A DNA stretch of 64,000 bases from DASWTL01 sp035575925 (lineage in GTDB: Bacteria; Bacteroidota; Bacteroidia; Sphingobacteriales; Sphingobacteriaceae), in contig DATLXK010000063.1 of NCBI GenBank assembly GCA_035575925.1, positions 1 to 64,000 on the forward strand, written 5' to 3'. How positions within the stretch are numbered: position 1 is the stretch's first letter; every line of letters starts with the position of its first letter. The position numbers were made by a program, and so were the translations under genes. Shown here in pieces: positions 33,017-42,364 of the stretch. Below the pieces are notes generated by a model. It saw only the letters and a program-made list of their open reading frames with translations, had not been told where the DNA came from and did no database searches.

Positions 33017-33093
33017 AAGTTTGTACGTTGTATGTTCTAAGTTGTACGTCCCAAGTGGCTACTTAAAACTTATAAACTAAAACTTATAACTCC
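33017..33093. repeat. Heptamer-phased inverted repeat, rplP-rpmC spacer
   Basis: Eleven 7-base units in one register fill the spacer. Left units include AAGTTTG, TACGTTG, TATGTTC and TAAGTTG; right units include AAACTTA, TAAACTA, AAACTTA and TAACTCC. AAGTTTG-like left units are the reverse complement of AAACTTA-like right units, so the RNA can form a hairpin. Confidence 0.7.
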
Positions 33094-33095
33094 GA

Positions 33096-33518
33096 TTATT
33101 CTTCTACGTAATCCCTGCGAACTACAAACCTCGTTTGTACTGGCAATTTTTGAGCCGCCAAGCGTAATGCTTCTTTGGCAATTTCCAGGGAAACACCTTC
33201 AGCTTCAAAAATCATACGGCCTGGTCTTACTACAGCAACCCAATATTCAGGAGCACCTTTACCTTTACCCATACGTACTTCTGCAGGTTTTTTGGTAACC
33301 GGCTTGTCCGGAAATATACGGATCCATACCTGACCTTCACGTTTCATAAAGCGTGTTACCGCGATACGGGCAGCTTCGATCTGGCGACTGGTAATCCAGG
33401 CTGGTTCCAATGATTTTATTCCGAAAGAACCAAATGAAAGCTCTGCACCGCGACCAGCGAGTCCCTTCATTTTGCCTTTTTGCATCTTCCTGAACTTCGT
33501 TCTTTTTGGCTGTAACAT
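33096..33518 (-). CDS. rplP: Ribosomal protein L16
   Basis: 140 residues. Binds near the A-site tRNA elbow and the central protuberance. MLQPKRTKFRKMQKGKMKG opens it; VWIRIFPDKPVTKKPAEVRM and MGKGKGAPEYWVAVV are diagnostic, including the Arg that is hydroxylated in E. coli. Separated from rpsC by 38 bases. Confidence 0.97.
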   Translation of the reverse strand: MLQPKRTKFRKMQKGKMKGLAGRGAELSFGSFGIKSLEPAWITSRQIEAARIAVTRFMKREGQVWIRIFPDKPVTKKPAEVRMGKGKGAPEYWVAVVRPGRMIFEAEGVSLEIAKEALRLAAQKLPVQTRFVVRRDYVEE

Positions 33519-33556
33519 ATTCGTATTTTTTTATCGTAAAACGATTTCTATATCAA

Positions 33557-34426
33557 TTATTTCTTCCCTCTGAAGCCACCAGCACCTCCAGCGTTTCCGC
33601 CACGGTTCTGACCTGGAGCTCCGCCACCAGCACGATTCTGTCCCGGGCCGCCGCCACGGTTATCACCACCACGTCTGTCGCCGCCTCCTCCGCGTCTGTC
33701 ACCACCTGCACGACGATCACCGCCTCCAGCAAATGGAGAACCACCTTCATTTCTTCCTTTCACACCCGTTCCCTGTCCAATATTCGGAGAAAGATCGCGC
33801 TTGCCATAAACCTCACCTTTACATATCCAAACTTTAATACCAATCTTACCATAAGTGGTATGTGCTTCTGCTAATGCATAATCAATATCGGCACGGAAAG
33901 TATGCAATGGAATTCTACCTTCTTTATACTGTTCTGTACGAGCCATTTCAGCTCCACCCAAACGACCTGAAGTCATCACTTTGATACCTTCTGCACCCAT
34001 ACGCATAGTAGAGGCAATAGAAGTTTTCATTGCACGGCGGAAAGAAATACGGGCTTCTAATTGTTTTGCAATTCCTTCGCCTACTAACTGTGCATCAAGT
34101 TCAGGACGTTTTATTTCGAAGATATTAATCTGAACATCTTTCTTGGTCAGTTTCTTTAACTCTTCTTTCAATCTATCTACTTCCTGGCCTCCTTTACCAA
34201 TCACAATTCCCGGACGGGCAGTATGGATAGTAACGGTAATACGTTTTAGTGTACGCTCAATAACTACTTTGGAGATACCTCCTTTTGCAATACGTGCTGC
34301 AATATATTTTCTTATTTTTTCGTCCTCAACTAATTTTTCAGAATAGTCGTTACCACCGAACCAGTTAGAGTCCCAACCTTTAATGATACCTAATCTGTTA
34401 CCTATTGGATGTGCTTTTTGTCCCAT
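33557..34426 (-). CDS. rpsC: Ribosomal protein S3 with glycine/arginine-rich C-terminal tail
   Basis: 289 residues; ordinary S3 ends around 215-230. Core features: MGQKAHPIGNRLGIIKGWDS at the start, the KH domain with HTARPGIVIGKGGQEVDRLK (about 73-92), and the C-terminal domain ending near KGEVYGKRDLSPN. S3 sits at the mRNA entrance and helps unwind mRNA. The last 60 or so residues repeat GGDRR and GGxxGQNR units, resembling eukaryotic RGG boxes. Confidence 0.96.
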   Translation of the reverse strand: MGQKAHPIGNRLGIIKGWDSNWFGGNDYSEKLVEDEKIRKYIAARIAKGGISKVVIERTLKRITVTIHTARPGIVIGKGGQEVDRLKEELKKLTKKDVQINIFEIKRPELDAQLVGEGIAKQLEARISFRRAMKTSIASTMRMGAEGIKVMTSGRLGGAEMARTEQYKEGRIPLHTFRADIDYALAEAHTTYGKIGIKVWICKGEVYGKRDLSPNIGQGTGVKGRNEGGSPFAGGGDRRAGGDRRGGGGDRRGGDNRGGGPGQNRAGGGAPGQNRGGNAGGAGGFRGKK

Positions 34427-34431
34427 TTCCT

Positions 34432-34794
34432 TTAATTAGCTTGAGTTTCAACATTTTTACTATCCACAATAAGGGTTACATGGTTTGAACGCTTGCGAAT
34501 TCTGTATCCACGACCCTGAGGGGCTGGTCTCAATCTTTTCAACTGGCGACCTCCGTCAACAAATATAGTTTTCACAAACAGTTCATTGTCTTCAGGGCGC
34601 TGACCTTCATTTTTAGCTTCCCAATTTTTGATAGCCGACAGTAAAAGTTTTTCAACTCGTATTGCAACCTCTTTATTGGTGTACTTTAAAATGTATAAGG
34701 CTTTTTCAACACGTACACCACGGATAAGGTCTACAACCAATCTCATTTTACGTGGTGACGTAGGGCAATTATTTAATTTTGCTATTGCTTCCAT
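34432..34794 (-). CDS. rplV: Ribosomal protein L22
   Basis: 120 residues. Its beta-hairpin lines the peptide exit tunnel, the site of macrolide effects. NNCPTSPRKMRLVVDLIRG (8-26) and the hairpin region LKRLRPAPQGRGYRIRKRSN are typical. Its ATG shares one base with the rpsS stop codon. Confidence 0.97.
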   Translation of the reverse strand: MEAIAKLNNCPTSPRKMRLVVDLIRGVRVEKALYILKYTNKEVAIRVEKLLLSAIKNWEAKNEGQRPEDNELFVKTIFVDGGRQLKRLRPAPQGRGYRIRKRSNHVTLIVDSKNVETQAN

Positions 34795-35060
34795 TATTTC
34801 CTCTTATCTGCGTGACCTCTAAATGTTCTGGTTGGAGCAAATTCTCCTAACTTGTGACCAACCATGTTTTCAGTTACATACACAGGAATAAATTTATTGC
34901 CGTTATGTACTGCGAATGTATGACCTACGAAATCCGGGGATATCATTGATCTGCGAGACCATGTTTTGACAACAGATTTTTTGCTGCTGTCATTCAGTGT
35001 GTCAACCTTTTTTAAAAGGTTGTGGTCTATATAAGGTCCTTTTTTAATTGAACGAGCCAT
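34794..35060 (-). CDS. rpsS: Ribosomal protein S19
   Basis: 88 residues. Head protein near the A site that pairs with S13. MARSIKKGPYIDHNLLKKVD and YVTENMVGHKLGEFAPTRTF are diagnostic. It follows rplB by 2 bases and overlaps rplV by one base. Confidence 0.98.
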   Translation of the reverse strand: MARSIKKGPYIDHNLLKKVDTLNDSSKKSVVKTWSRRSMISPDFVGHTFAVHNGNKFIPVYVTENMVGHKLGEFAPTRTFRGHADKRK

Positions 35061-35062
35061 GC

Positions 35063-35887
<825 letters not shown>

Positions 35888-35894
35888 GTTCTAT

Positions 35895-36197
35895 TTAAAT
35901 ATTGCTGTAAAAGTCAATAATTTCACCATTCTTAAGCGTTACTATCGCTTTTTTGTATTTGGCAGCATTACCTGATACCATACCGGCTTTAGTGTTACGC
36001 GTTTTTGTTTTTCCAAAAACTACCATCGTATTGATAGCCTGGATATTTACCCCATACATTTTTTCAATTGCACCTTTGATCTGCAATTTATTAGCTCTGT
36101 GGTCAACTTTAAAAGCATAGCGGTTTAACTTTTCTGTTAAGCCTGTGGCTTTCTCGGTTAAAATGGGTTTCTTTAAAATTTCCATATTACTTGGCAA
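35895..36197 (-). CDS. rplW: Ribosomal protein L23
   Basis: 100 residues. Docking site at the tunnel exit for trigger factor and the signal-recognition particle. ILKKPILTEKATGLTEKLNR and RANKLQIKGAIEKMYGVNI are diagnostic. Its start overlaps the rplD end by 11 bases. Confidence 0.97.
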   Translation of the reverse strand: MPSNMEILKKPILTEKATGLTEKLNRYAFKVDHRANKLQIKGAIEKMYGVNIQAINTMVVFGKTKTRNTKAGMVSGNAAKYKKAIVTLKNGEIIDFYSNI

Positions 36198-36816
36198 ATG
36201 CCTCCTCCAATGTTTTTACAGAACCTGTAGTCAGCAAAAGCTTCCCTGCATTCAATACATCATATGTATTTAACTGATCTGCAGTTACAACTTTGGCTTT
36301 CTTTAAATTTCTGCTTGATAAATAAACATTATTATTTGCAGCCGGTAACACTAACAAAGTTTTCTCAGCGCCAATATTATTATCAGAAAGGAACTTTGCG
36401 TAATTTTTAGTTTTTACACTATCGAAGTTGAAATCTTCTAATATTACAATGTTGTTATCTTTTGCTTTATATGACAGTGCTGATCTGCGTGCCAGCACCT
36501 TCAGCTTTTTATTAAGCTTGAAGCTATAGTCACGGGGCTGTGGACCGAAAACACGACCTCCACCATTAAACAATGGAGATTTTATACTTCCTGCACGTGC
36601 ACCACCAGTACCTTTTTGCTTATGTAATTTGCGGGTTGAACCTGCAATTTCATTACGTTGCTTAGATTTATGTGTTCCCTGACGCTGATTTGCCAGATAT
36701 TGTTTTACATCTAAGTATATCGCGTGATCATTGGGCTCAATACCAAAAATAGCTTCAGGAAGTTGCACCTTGGCCCCTGTTTCTTTACCTGAAATATTTA
36801 CTACGTTAAATTCCAT
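36187..36816 (-). CDS. rplD: Ribosomal protein L4
   Basis: 209 residues from ATG 36814-36816, one base after the rplC stop; an upstream in-frame start would overlap rplC. L4 helps form the tunnel constriction with L22 via the loop seen here as STRKLHKQKGTGGARAGSIK, and LNKKLKVLARRSALSYKA follows. In E. coli L4 also represses the S10 operon. Confidence 0.96.
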   Translation of the reverse strand: MEFNVVNISGKETGAKVQLPEAIFGIEPNDHAIYLDVKQYLANQRQGTHKSKQRNEIAGSTRKLHKQKGTGGARAGSIKSPLFNGGGRVFGPQPRDYSFKLNKKLKVLARRSALSYKAKDNNIVILEDFNFDSVKTKNYAKFLSDNNIGAEKTLLVLPAANNNVYLSSRNLKKAKVVTADQLNTYDVLNAGKLLLTTGSVKTLEEAFAK

Positions 36817-36817
36817 A

Positions 36818-37435
36818 TTATTTATCAACGATTACGTAAGAACCTTTAGCTCCCGGAACCGAACCGCTAACTACTAATAAATTTTGCTCAGGGTATACTT
36901 TCAAAACCTGTAAGTTTTGAACCTTAACCCGGTCGCCACCCATCCGGCCGGCCATGCGCATTCCTTTAAATACACGTGAAGGCCATGAAGAGGCTCCTAA
37001 TGAACCCGGTGCTCTTAGTCTGTTATGCTGACCGTGAGTTTGCATACCTACACCACTAAATCCGTGACGCTTAACCACACCCTGAAAACCTTTACCTTTT
37101 GAAGTACCTACAACATCTACGAAGTCGCCTTCAGCGAAAATTTCAACTGTAACGGTGTCGCCTAAACTTTTCTCATCTTCAAATGTCTTAAACTCTACAA
37201 GCTTGCGCTTGGGAGTAGTATTTGCTTTTGAAAAATGTCCTTTTAATGGGCCGGAAGTGTTTTTTTCTTTCTTTTCACCGAAAGCTAACTGAATTGCCTC
37301 ATAACCATCTTTTTCAGAGGTGCGTAGTTGAGTAACTACACAAGGCCCAGCTTCAATTACAGTACAGGGGATATTTTTCCCTTCTGCGTCGAATACGCTG
37401 GTCATTCCTACTTTTTTTCCAATAATTCCTGACAT
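36818..37435 (-). CDS. rplC: Ribosomal protein L3
   Basis: 205 residues. Primary assembly protein with a loop reaching the peptidyl-transferase centre. MSGIIGKKVGMTSVFDAEG, then KGKGFQGVVKRHGFSG and THGQHNRLRAPGSLG, the region with the Gln methylated by PrmB in E. coli. It is the first gene of this transcript, since rpsJ is not directly upstream here; a strong promoter lies at 37510-37540. Confidence 0.98.
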   Translation of the reverse strand: MSGIIGKKVGMTSVFDAEGKNIPCTVIEAGPCVVTQLRTSEKDGYEAIQLAFGEKKEKNTSGPLKGHFSKANTTPKRKLVEFKTFEDEKSLGDTVTVEIFAEGDFVDVVGTSKGKGFQGVVKRHGFSGVGMQTHGQHNRLRAPGSLGASSWPSRVFKGMRMAGRMGGDRVKVQNLQVLKVYPEQNLLVVSGSVPGAKGSYVIVDK

Positions 37436-37509
37436 TTCTTTAAATCTTTTTTGCCCATCGAAGCAGTAGGGCTTCGTTCAAGACATAGTAAACCCCTCTA
37501 AAGGGAGGG

Positions 37510-37540
37510 CAAAGATAGGAACTATTGATTAATTATCAAA
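37510..37540 (-). promoter_or_regulatory. Promoter of the rplC-rplQ operon
   Basis: On the minus strand, TTTG (37537-37540) and TATCTTTG (37510-37517) are separated by exactly 19 bases, matching TTTG-N19-TAnnTTTG. It lies about 75 bases upstream of rplC and allows this operon to be expressed independently of rpsJ. Confidence 0.85.
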
Positions 37541-37705
37541 TAGTGTTTGAGTTATTTTTTGAGAATAATAGGGATCTTCGCTTTTTAATATAAAACACAT
37601 ATATTAATTAGTTTAATTATTTAGCAGGAAGAATATAAAGTTAAAACGTTTTAGAGAAAATATTGTTTACCTGTACAATGCAAACACAACTAAAACTAAT
37701 AAAAC

Positions 37706-38251
37706 ATGAAAAAGACATTTAAAATTTTCGGTGTAATTGCTATTGCTGCATTAATGGCGTGTAATAGTAATAAAATGAGTGAAAACAGTGATTCAACTAC
37801 CGTGGACAGCAGTATGGCTATGGAAGAATCAACTACAAGCAGTACCAGCGCTGCAGTAGTTCCTGGTACTTATGTGGATTTATCAAGCGGAAAGGAAGTA
37901 CAGATTATTGCAGATCCGCAAAGTGGCTATGCAATCAACAGTCAAACAAGGGCTCCTCTTGAGTTTTATGTGAATACCTCTACCAGAGACACTATCTATC
38001 GGACCGGTGTTGTAGTAAATAGTGCTATTATGAGAGATGGCACTACCTGGAGACTTAATGATGATATGATAGAACGTGATGGTGATAATATCAAAGTTAA
38101 AACAGAAGGTGACGGAGATATTAAAATTAAAAACGAAACCACAGGCACCAAAACTAAAATTGAAGCAGATGGCGACACTAAAATAAAGACGCCTACTACT
38201 AAAACAAAAATTGATGAAGATGGCGAAGTTAAAACCAAGCCTAGAAATTAA
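37706..38251 (+). CDS. Lipoprotein with repetitive charged C-terminal part
   Basis: 181 residues. Lipoprotein signal MKKTFKIFGVIAIAALMACN, Cys19. A Ser/Thr-rich linker follows (about 21-52), then a globular part (PGTYVDLSSGKEVQIIAD, about 53-110). The C-terminal 65 residues repeat units such as GDGDIKIKNETTGTKTKIEA and ADGDTKIKTPTTKTKI, alternating charged and hydrophobic residues as in a beta-solenoid or fibre. Unknown function. It lies on the plus strand between the divergent rplC operon and a convergent tyrA-type gene, where rpsJ and rplC would normally adjoin. Confidence 0.75.
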   Translation: MKKTFKIFGVIAIAALMACNSNKMSENSDSTTVDSSMAMEESTTSSTSAAVVPGTYVDLSSGKEVQIIADPQSGYAINSQTRAPLEFYVNTSTRDTIYRTGVVVNSAIMRDGTTWRLNDDMIERDGDNIKVKTEGDGDIKIKNETTGTKTKIEADGDTKIKTPTTKTKIDEDGEVKTKPRN

Positions 38252-38271
38252 TACTCTATAAAATTATACAG

Positions 38272-38303
38272 CCCGTTTTGATTTTATCAAAACGGGTTTT
38301 TTT
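38272..38303. terminator. Bidirectional terminator between the lipoprotein and prephenate dehydrogenase genes
   Basis: CCCGTTTTGAT pairs with ATCAAAACGGG, an 11-bp stem with a three-base loop, followed by seven T on the plus strand. Confidence 0.9.
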
Positions 38304-38322
38304 ATGCATTATTTTTTTATTT

Positions 38323-39579
38323 CTATCCAAGCCGGCTGATCATTTCAGAACTTAACGCCAGACTTTCAACTAACCGGTGAGCAAAAAACTCTTTTGTTTC
38401 TTCAAACTGATTTTTATAGCCCTTCAAATCTCCATGACCAATGATTGATGCCCATTCCCGCACTGCTGAATGAAATTCCAGGTCATCGCCGCGAATTGTT
38501 TTATCAAATAAGGCAGTATCTATTGCCTCTTCCAGCATATCTTCATTTTTAAAAAGATATTCTGCAATTCCCAGGCGAAGCTTAAAAGGAGGTGTTTCAC
38601 AAATCAGATTTTCATATGGATTAACTTCCAAAGTGCACCATGCATCAACCATGGATAAAAGGCTCAAATGGGAATTTGATTTTCGATTATAATTTGCATC
38701 CGATAACCTGAAAGTATTCATTACTGAATCGTCAAGCAAAAGCAATTTACGATCTTTATGGAATACAAAATCCCGGGCCTTATAGATACGCTTTCTAAAG
38801 GTTGCTTCTTCCTCCATGATCATCAGCTTAAACAATTCAGATTCGGATTGTGCATAACTCCTTACCTGCTGCCGGGCATAAGGATTAAAGATGGCCAAAC
38901 CTGCATATACGTGGGCTTTGTAGCTGAATATTCTCAAGGTAGTTAGAATTTTAACATTATCTATGCCCCCATGATTATAGGAATCGCTATCCCATGGATA
39001 AAAGCCGGCATTTTTCCAGGCTGTTCCCATGCTTTCAAATCCCATGTGAGTAACCGCCTGTGTATCAGCAACTATTTTGTCATGCAGATGATAATCATCC
39101 ATTTCTGCAATACGTGATCCCAATACAGTAAAAATATCAAGTGCCGTTTTATACGCTTTATCTGTTGCCCGGTGCCTGATTACAATTAACTGCTGACCTT
39201 CTGTAGAAAATCCGGGGCCATGAAGTGAATGGCAGGTTACAATATTAGTATCCGGGGGAAGATATTTTTCAAATGCTGCGATCTCTGGGTGCTTTACTGA
39301 TGTTTGTCCGGCCACTATAGCCCCATATTTTGTAGCATGCCCTGAAGCAGACACAACTGCTGCAATTTTTTCAGCCTCTACAGAATAAATGATGAAGTCA
39401 GCTTTACGCGATACCGCAATACCATCATTAAGAACAGAAACTCCGTCTGCATCTAATTCATGTTGCAGCTCTTCTTTCTTTTCAGCTAAATCACACCCAA
39501 TAACTTCGTAGCCCGCTTTTGCAAAAATTTTTGCATAAAGCTTTCCCATATCTCCCAACCCAATAATACCAATAATCAT
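38323..39579 (-). CDS. Prephenate dehydrogenase of the fungal Tyr1 type
   Basis: 418 residues, much longer than ordinary bacterial TyrA (about 280-370). Rossmann motif IIGLGDMGKLYAKIF at 4-18. The whole length follows yeast Tyr1 as I remember it: IIYSVEA, VAGQTSVKHPEIAAFEKYLP, CHSLHGP, ADTQAVTHMGFESMG, YPWDSDSYNHGGIDNVK, HVYAGLAIFNP, LLLLDDS, NSHLSLLSMVD and REWASI. It converts prephenate to 4-hydroxyphenylpyruvate for tyrosine synthesis, probably with NADP. No other aromatic pathway gene is nearby. It is inserted between rpsJ and rplC. Confidence 0.85.
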   Translation of the reverse strand: MIIGIIGLGDMGKLYAKIFAKAGYEVIGCDLAEKKEELQHELDADGVSVLNDGIAVSRKADFIIYSVEAEKIAAVVSASGHATKYGAIVAGQTSVKHPEIAAFEKYLPPDTNIVTCHSLHGPGFSTEGQQLIVIRHRATDKAYKTALDIFTVLGSRIAEMDDYHLHDKIVADTQAVTHMGFESMGTAWKNAGFYPWDSDSYNHGGIDNVKILTTLRIFSYKAHVYAGLAIFNPYARQQVRSYAQSESELFKLMIMEEEATFRKRIYKARDFVFHKDRKLLLLDDSVMNTFRLSDANYNRKSNSHLSLLSMVDAWCTLEVNPYENLICETPPFKLRLGIAEYLFKNEDMLEEAIDTALFDKTIRGDDLEFHSAVREWASIIGHGDLKGYKNQFEETKEFFAHRLVESLALSSEMISRLG

Positions 39580-39666
39580 GGCTTAAATATAAAGAAAGTT
39601 ATAATTCACTAATTCTCGTTTCACTATCTGCCATTTACAGTTCGCTGAAAAGTACTTTTTCAGCTC

Positions 39667-39700
39667 AAAAAAAAACCGTCCCAAAAATGGAGACGGTTTT
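39667..39700 (-). terminator. Terminator after rpsJ
   Basis: On the minus strand AAAACCGTC pairs with GACGGTTTT, followed by further T, starting 21 bases beyond the rpsJ stop. It ends the str transcript before the tyrosine gene. Confidence 0.85.
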
Positions 39701-39720
39701 GTATGTAAGCTGGTTACTAA

Positions 39721-40026
39721 TTAAACTTTGATCTCAACCTCAACCCCGCTTGGAAGCTCCAGTTTCATCAGGGCATCAACGGTCTTGGAATTTGAACTGT
39801 ATATGTCTAACAAACGTTTGTAAGCACATAATTCGAACTGCTCCCGGGCTTTTTTGTTCACGTGTGGTGAACGCAAAACAGTAAAAATTCTCTTTTCTGT
39901 TGGAAGCGGAATGGGACCACTAACAACGGCACCCGTAGGTTTAACGGTTTTAACGATTTTCTCTGCAGACTTATCTACCAGGTTGTAATCGTACGATTTT
40001 AATTTAATTCTGATTCTTTGGCTCAT
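39721..40026 (-). CDS. rpsJ: Ribosomal protein S10
   Basis: 101 residues. 30S head protein; also the transcription factor NusE. RIRIKLKSYDYNLVDKSAEK and GPIPLPTEKRIFTVLRSPHV are diagnostic. Usually the first gene of the S10 operon with rplC directly behind; here it ends the str transcript with a terminator and rplC is 2.3 kb away. Confidence 0.98.
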   Translation of the reverse strand: MSQRIRIKLKSYDYNLVDKSAEKIVKTVKPTGAVVSGPIPLPTEKRIFTVLRSPHVNKKAREQFELCAYKRLLDIYSSNSKTVDALMKLELPSGVEVEIKV

Positions 40027-40098
40027 GTTATTTTAAGTTTATTCTTACTTAAGAGCTATTAGTTAAGTAAGGTTGTTGTTTACTGGTTGTATTGTAGT

Positions 40099-40168
40099 GA
40101 GTTGTAAGTTATAAGTGGTAAGTTGATTAAACAAAAAGCCCGGAACTTATAACCTATAACTTACAACT
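40099..40168. repeat. Heptamer-phased inverted repeat, fusA-rpsJ spacer
   Basis: Units GAGTTGT, AAGTTAT, AAGTGGT and AAGTTGA (from 40099) are followed in the same 7-base register by CGGAACT, TATAACC, TATAACT and TACAACT (to 40168). The right arm is nearly the reverse complement of the left arm over about 26 bases, with a loop of about 18 bases. It fills most of the 143-bp spacer. Confidence 0.75.
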
Positions 40169-40169
40169 T

Positions 40170-42275
40170 CTATGCATTTACTGACTTTCCTTTAACCTTG
40201 GCTATAACTTCTTCCTGAACGTTACGTGGAGCTTCTGCATAATGATCGAACTCCATTGTTGAAGTAGCACGCCCTGATGTGATCGTACGTAACTGGGTCA
40301 CGTAACCAAACATTTCAGAAAGCGGTACAGTTGCTTTAATTACCTGGGCACCTGCACGTGAGTCCATACCTAATAACTGACCGCGACGACGGTTCATGTC
40401 ACCAATTACATCGCCCATATTCTCTTCCGGAGTAAGGATTTCGATCTTCATAATCGGCTCCATTAATACCGGCTTACATTTTGGCAATGCTTCACGGAAA
40501 GCTGACCGGGCACAGATCTCGAAAGATAAAGCATCAGAATCGACCGCGTGGAATGATCCGTCAATTAAACGAACTTTCATATCCTGTAAAGGATAACCTG
40601 CAAGAACGCCGTTAACCATTGCTGCAGCAAAACCTTTCTCAACAGATGGAATAAATTCACGCGGAATAGATCCGCCGGAAATTTCGTTCACAAACTGTAA
40701 GCCTGTTTTACCTTCGTCATTAGGCGAAATGATAATCTGAATATCGGCAAACTTACCGCGACCACCTGTTTGTTTTTTGTAGGTTTCCCGGTGCTGTGTG
40801 GTACCAGTAATCGCTTCTTTATAAGAAACCTGGGGAGCACCCTGATTTACCTCAACTTTAAATTCACGCTTCAAACGATCCATCAGGATATCCAGGTGAA
40901 GCTCGCCCATACCAGAAATTACTGTTTGGCCTGTTTCTTCATCCGTTTTAACGTGGAATGTTGGATCTTCTTCAGCTAATTTACCTAAAGCCATACCCAA
41001 TTTATCTACGTCTGCCTGCGTTTTAGGCTCAATTGCTAAACCAATAACCGGATCAGGAAAATTCATTGATTCAAGTACGATCTGATGTTTTTCATCGCAC
41101 AGTGTATCACCTGTCTTGATATCTTTAAAGCCAACTACTGCAGCAATATCTCCTGCCCCAACATTAGGAATAGGATTTTGCTTGTTAGCATGCATCTGGA
41201 AAATACGGGAAATCCGTTCTTTATTCTCAGAACGCATATTATACACGTAAGAACCTGCTTCCAGGTTACCAGAATATACACGTATGAAACATAAACGACC
41301 TACAAAAGGATCGGTTGCAATTTTAAATGCTAAAGCTGCAAAAGGTTCTTTTTCTGATGGCTTGCGTACAATTTCAGCATCTGTATCAGGATGATGTCCA
41401 ACGATACCTTCAACATCCATAGGTGATGGCAATAACTCCATCACATAATCAAGCATGGTTTGAACTCCTTTATTTTTAAAAGATGAACCGCAAACCATTG
41501 GAACTATTTTAGCATCCAGTACAGCCTGACGTAAAGCATCAAGCACTTCACGCTCAGTAATGGTATCAGGAGCATCAAAGAATTTCTCCATCAAACTCTC
41601 ATCATACTCTGCAACTGATTCTAATAATTTCTCTCTCCACTCCGTTGCTTCCTCAATCATATCATCAGGAATTGGCACTTCGGTAAAGGTCATCCCTTTA
41701 TCATGCTCATTCCAAACAATACCACGGAAGTTGATCAGATCAATTACTCCTTTAAAATGCTCTTCAGCACCAATAGGCAATTGAAGGGGAACGGCATTGC
41801 TGCCCAACATATCCTTTACCTGCTTAACAACTTTAAGAAAATCCGCACCTGAGCGGTCCATTTTATTAACAAAACCAATCCGGGCAACATTATAATTGTT
41901 TGCAAGGCGCCAGTTAGTTTCAGATTGTGGCTCTACACCATCAACAGCTGAAAAAAGAAATACCAGACCATCCAGTACACGCAATGAACGATTTACCTCA
42001 ACGGTAAAATCCACGTGACCCGGGGTATCTATAATATTGATGTGATAATTTTGATCCCTGTATTTCCAGTCAACCGTGGTTGCGGCCGAAGTAATGGTAA
42101 TTCCACGTTCCTGCTCCTGAGCCATCCAATCCATAGTTGCAGCACCTTCATGCACTTCGCCTATTTTGTGGTTGATACCTGCATAATACAAAATACGCTC
42201 CGTTGTTGTGGTTTTACCCGCATCAATGTGAGCAGCGATCCCTATGTTTCTTGTAAATCTTAAATCTCTTGACAT
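40170..42275 (-). CDS. fusA: Elongation factor G
   Basis: 701 residues. GTPase that drives translocation. P-loop AAHIDAGKTTTTERILYYAG (14-33), DTPGHVDF and NKMDRSGADF are complete; the domain IV/V segments (SDALSFEICARSAFREALPK) are present. Single copy in this window, in the normal rpsL-rpsG-fusA-rpsJ order. Confidence 0.98.
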   Translation of the reverse strand: MSRDLRFTRNIGIAAHIDAGKTTTTERILYYAGINHKIGEVHEGAATMDWMAQEQERGITITSAATTVDWKYRDQNYHINIIDTPGHVDFTVEVNRSLRVLDGLVFLFSAVDGVEPQSETNWRLANNYNVARIGFVNKMDRSGADFLKVVKQVKDMLGSNAVPLQLPIGAEEHFKGVIDLINFRGIVWNEHDKGMTFTEVPIPDDMIEEATEWREKLLESVAEYDESLMEKFFDAPDTITEREVLDALRQAVLDAKIVPMVCGSSFKNKGVQTMLDYVMELLPSPMDVEGIVGHHPDTDAEIVRKPSEKEPFAALAFKIATDPFVGRLCFIRVYSGNLEAGSYVYNMRSENKERISRIFQMHANKQNPIPNVGAGDIAAVVGFKDIKTGDTLCDEKHQIVLESMNFPDPVIGLAIEPKTQADVDKLGMALGKLAEEDPTFHVKTDEETGQTVISGMGELHLDILMDRLKREFKVEVNQGAPQVSYKEAITGTTQHRETYKKQTGGRGKFADIQIIISPNDEGKTGLQFVNEISGGSIPREFIPSVEKGFAAAMVNGVLAGYPLQDMKVRLIDGSFHAVDSDALSFEICARSAFREALPKCKPVLMEPIMKIEILTPEENMGDVIGDMNRRRGQLLGMDSRAGAQVIKATVPLSEMFGYVTQLRTITSGRATSTMEFDHYAEAPRNVQEEVIAKVKGKSVNA

Positions 42276-42285
42276 TATATTTTAT

Positions 42286-42357
42286 GATTTCTCTGATTTT
42301 TAAATGATTTTACCGATTATTTAATTAACCGGCGCAATCATTGTAATCGGTGTAATC
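42286..42357. repeat. Nonamer-phased inverted repeat, rpsG-fusA spacer
   Basis: GATT occurs at 42286, 42295, 42306 and 42315 (steps of 9, 11, 9), and its reverse complement AATC at 42336, 42345 and 42354 (steps of 9). The two halves face each other around a loop containing TTAATTAACCGG, so the 89-bp spacer can form a hairpin. This is the same design as the heptamer elements but with a 9-base unit. Confidence 0.6.
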
Positions 42358-42364
42358 TTCTTAA

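Noticed and set aside
33506..33874. 122-codon Ser/Thr-rich ORF antisense to rpsC
   Set aside because: Mirror of the S3 glycine/arginine tail, with no start context or family.
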